Of a DNA stretch of 15,425 nt, positions 13,734 through 15,425 are shown piece by piece. Under the pieces are notes generated by a model. It was not told where the DNA came from. It ran no database searches and saw only the letters and a program-made list of their open reading frames with translations. This stretch comes from an uncultured Lachnospiraceae bacterium (GTDB taxonomy: Bacteria > Bacillota > Clostridia > Lachnospirales > Lachnospiraceae). Location of the stretch: NCBI GenBank assembly GCA_946633495.1, contig CAMPAX010000033.1, positions 1 to 15,425 of the forward strand. Reading direction: 5' to 3'. The first letter of the stretch is position 1; every line of letters begins with the position of its first letter. Both the position numbers and the translations under genes were made by a program.

Positions 13734-14828
13734 TCAGTCAGCAAGCTTCATGTCACCGTCTTTTACCCAGCCTAATTTCTTCAGTCCCGCGTTAATGAGA
13801 AGCGACAGGATGGCCGGGAGCACGAAGCAGATCAGGATGAGACCGAGCCAGTCAAAGGCAGTGATAGCCTCTTTGGTTCCGGCTGTCACATCGTTGACCC
13901 AGCCGGTATATACGCCGATCTGTCCCACCAGTCCGCAGGTACCCATACCGGAGGATACCGCGGCACCATTCATCTGCATCTGGAAGACACAGGTGGCAAG
14001 GGGTCCGGTGATGGCGGACGCCAGCGTCGGTGCGATCCAGATCCGAGGATTCTTTACGATATTTCCCATCTGAAGCATGGAGGTTCCGATGCCCTGGGAA
14101 ATGAGTCCGCCCCAGCCGTTTTCTTTAAAGGAGATGACTGCGAAGCCGATCATTTGCGCGGAACAGCCTGCCACAGCGGCACCGCCCGCAAGTCCTACCA
14201 GACCGAAGGAAGCGCAGATCGCGGCAGAGGAAATGGGCAGCGTCAGGGCCATACCCACTGCCACCGATACGATGATGCCCATGAAGAACGGCTGAAGCTC
14301 GGTTGCATCCATGATGCGCTCACCGATCCACATTGCGCCGTCGCCGATGGGCGGGGCGATGAGCCAGGACAGGAAGATACCGATACCGATGGTGACAAAG
14401 GGTGTTACCAGAATATCGACCTTCGTCTCCTTGGAGACCAGTTTGCCGAATTCCGCAGCAATGATGGCGATAAAAAGAACGGCAAGAGGACCGCCCGCAC
14501 CGCCCAGAGCATTTGCAGAAAAGCCGACGGTGATCATCGAGAAGAGGACCAGAGGCGGACATTTCAGAGCGTAGCCTATGGCGATGGCCATGGCGGGACC
14601 GCTCATGGCGGAGGCCAGTCCGCCTACGGTATATTCCTTGCCGGCGACTGTAGCAACAGTCGAGGTAAGGAAGCCGATGTCGAACTGCTTGCCGATGGTA
14701 TCAATGATGGTTCCGATGAGGAGGGAGCAGAAGAGTCCCTGTGCCATGGCGCCCAGCGCGTCGATGCCGTAGCGCTTCAGGGAGATCTCGATGTCCTTCC
14801 TTTTTAGAAATGCTTTGAACTTTTCCAT
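13734..14828 (-). CDS. Stand-alone PTS EIIC-like membrane permease (PTS_EIIC_2 type)
   Basis: A 364-residue, glycine- and alanine-rich polytopic membrane protein. It begins 'MEKFKAFLKRKDIEISLKRY', followed by 'GIDALGAMAQGLFCSLLIGT', a start that matches the PTS_EIIC_2 family as I recall it. Many hydrophobic segments follow, with 'GGAGGPLAVLFIAIIAAEFGKLVS' in type and 'PRIWIAPTLASAITGPLATCVF'. ATG 14828 is chosen because AGGAG lies five bases upstream; the frame extends to 14885 without a ribosome site or family likeness. No EIIA or EIIB gene or domain is in the window, so whether it phosphorylates a sugar or transports something else is open. It leads the apparent operon with azlC and azlD, which hints at a metabolite-export or amino-acid-linked role (inference). 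Confidence 0.82.
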   Translation of the reverse strand: MEKFKAFLKRKDIEISLKRYGIDALGAMAQGLFCSLLIGTIIDTIGKQFDIGFLTSTVATVAGKEYTVGGLASAMSGPAMAIAIGYALKCPPLVLFSMITVGFSANALGGAGGPLAVLFIAIIAAEFGKLVSKETKVDILVTPFVTIGIGIFLSWLIAPPIGDGAMWIGERIMDATELQPFFMGIIVSVAVGMALTLPISSAAICASFGLVGLAGGAAVAGCSAQMIGFAVISFKENGWGGLISQGIGTSMLQMGNIVKNPRIWIAPTLASAITGPLATCVFQMQMNGAAVSSGMGTCGLVGQIGVYTGWVNDVTAGTKEAITAFDWLGLILICFVLPAILSLLINAGLKKLGWVKDGDMKLAD

Positions 14829-14873
14829 GATGACTCCTTGTTGGTTCTGTGGGTTCAAAAAGTATCGGCACAT

Positions 14874-14902
14874 ATGATAGCACAAAGAATCTACTTATAC
14901 AA
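14874..14902 (-). promoter_or_regulatory. Promoter of the PTS-like permease / azlCD operon
   Basis: TTGTAT (14902-14897), 17 bases, then TATCAT (14879-14874) on the minus strand. The -10 and spacing are good, the -35 moderate. Predicted start near 14867, with a leader of about 40 nt. Confidence 0.6.
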
Positions 14903-14913
14903 GAACGGTTTTT

Positions 14914-14957
14914 CAATGCGGTTTCACATGGTTTTGAAAACCGCGTTTCAAATGGGT
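14914..14957. promoter_or_regulatory. Operator-like repeats upstream of the permease promoter
   Basis: GTTTCACATGG (14921-14931) and GTTTCAAATGG (14945-14955) are direct repeats 24 bases apart. Between them lie the palindrome GGTTTTGAAAACC and an inverted pair TTTGAAA / TTTCAAA. The cluster is directly upstream of the -35 element at 14902, where an activator or repressor could bind. No regulator gene is in the window. Confidence 0.35.
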
Positions 14958-14996
14958 GCTTCGGGGGAGCTTTTTCCCCACGGAAGAAAGAAAATG

Positions 14997-15005
14997 TGGT
15001 ATACT
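14997..15005 (+). promoter_or_regulatory. Extended -10 promoter of the gene at 15081
   Basis: TG-G-TATACT at 14997-15005 is an extended -10 element with the same TATACT hexamer as at 2361. No clear -35 hexamer. Expected start near 15012. Confidence 0.5.
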
Positions 15006-15080
15006 TATGAGGCGGGTTCATTTCCGGCGGAAAAAAGGTCGGGACGGATCCGAAGGGAATAGAAAGAACAGGAGACAGCA

Positions 15081-15425
15081 GTGTTTATTAATAATACAAA
15101 CCGTGAATATGCAACATGGAGCAGGGAGCAGCTGAAAGCTGCTGCGGCCTACGGAGAGATCGTGGATATGATCATGCCGGGACTGGCAGCGGAGGCAGAT
15201 GAAGCGGAAGCGGACCGGGTGGCCGGACTGGTGGTGCGGCGGATCCTGCGAAGGCTTGGCAGGGAGCAGCAGGACCGGGGAAGCGGCACAGGAGAAAATG
15301 AGAAGCAGGATGAAACCCCGGAAGGCGGCACAAAGGAAAATGAGAAGCCGGATAAAACCTCGGAAGGCAACGGTCAGAGCAGGTCGGAGGACGTGGTTAT
15401 GTGCCAGGGAGATTTTACGCTGGTA
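15081..15425 (+). CDS. Uncharacterised protein, 5' part only (runs off the window end)
   Basis: The frame is open from GTG 15081 to the last base (115 codons). AGGAG at 15070-15074 places the start. The product begins 'FINNTNREYATWSREQLKAA' and continues 'YGEIVDMIMPGL', and resumes as 'VVMCQGDFTLV' at the window edge. Both ends look like a conserved soluble family that I half recall from Lachnospiraceae and cannot name. Between them lies a very polar stretch (about residues 60-105) with two 14-residue copies (GTGENEKQDETPEG and GTKENEKPDKTSEG). No signal peptide or membrane segment is visible in the part present. An extended -10 promoter sits about 75 bases upstream. Function unknown. Confidence 0.75.
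   Translation, partial: MFINNTNREYATWSREQLKAAAAYGEIVDMIMPGLAAEADEAEADRVAGLVVRRILRRLGREQQDRGSGTGENEKQDETPEGGTKENEKPDKTSEGNGQSRSEDVVMCQGDFTLV
15285..15368 (+). repeat. In-frame 42-bp tandem duplication in the gene at 15081
   Basis: Bases 15285-15326 and 15327-15368 are imperfect copies, each encoding a 14-residue Glu/Lys-rich unit that starts GT.ENEK and ends EG. The divergence shows it is older than the perfect duplication in maf. Confidence 0.85.

Overview
The window reads as chromosome of a moderately GC-rich Gram-positive anaerobe of the class Clostridia, most likely a Lachnospiraceae-type gut organism. The grounds are sortase-type surface anchoring with a non-canonical VQTGD signal, a choline-binding-like cell wall repeat protein, strong AGGAGG-type ribosome binding sites, sigma-A and TG-extended -10 promoters, and an EF-G paralogue and small conserved proteins of a kind typical of that group. 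This placement is inference from gene content; no rRNA or other marker is present.

Layout. 1-2133 is the 3' end of a large sortase-anchored surface protein built of Cna-B/SpaA-like modules, closed by a strong terminator (2199-2230). 2134-2406 is an intergenic region with a 60-bp-period repeat and an extended -10 promoter. 2407-8588 looks like one plus-strand operon: a PAS-PAS-GGDEF-GGDEF-EAL cyclic-di-GMP enzyme, a 71-residue conserved small protein, cytidine deaminase, a voltage-gated-type potassium channel with two RCK_C (TrkA_C) domains, and a Maf nucleotide pyrophosphatase. Five 38-bp tandem repeats separate the channel from maf. A bidirectional terminator (8641-8685) closes this operon and also serves the convergent gene at 8690-9794, a secreted cell wall-binding-repeat protein.

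9795-10140 is a divergent promoter region. It drives the wall-binding protein leftward (TTGAAA-N17-TATAAT) and an EF-G paralogue rightward (ATGACA-N17-TATAAT). The EF-G paralogue has a structured leader of about 155 nt and departs from consensus in its G3 and G4 GTPase motifs. 12217-12538 is a convergent intergenic region holding the EF-G terminator and a candidate minus-strand small RNA (about 12301-12436) with its own near-consensus promoter and terminator. 12539-14828 is a minus-strand operon: a stand-alone PTS EIIC-like permease, then azlC and azlD (branched-chain amino acid export) with an ATGA overlap. 14829-15080 is another divergent region, and 15081 to the end is the 5' part of an unrecognised protein.

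No defence island, prophage, insertion sequence, CRISPR array, rRNA or tRNA gene is visible. The most unusual signals are the candidate small RNA at 12301-12472, the 38-bp x5 tandem array, the EF-G paralogue with altered GTPase motifs behind a structured leader, and a recurring habit of short in-frame tandem duplications in hydrophilic loops or tails of three proteins (Maf, AzlC and the 15081 gene).
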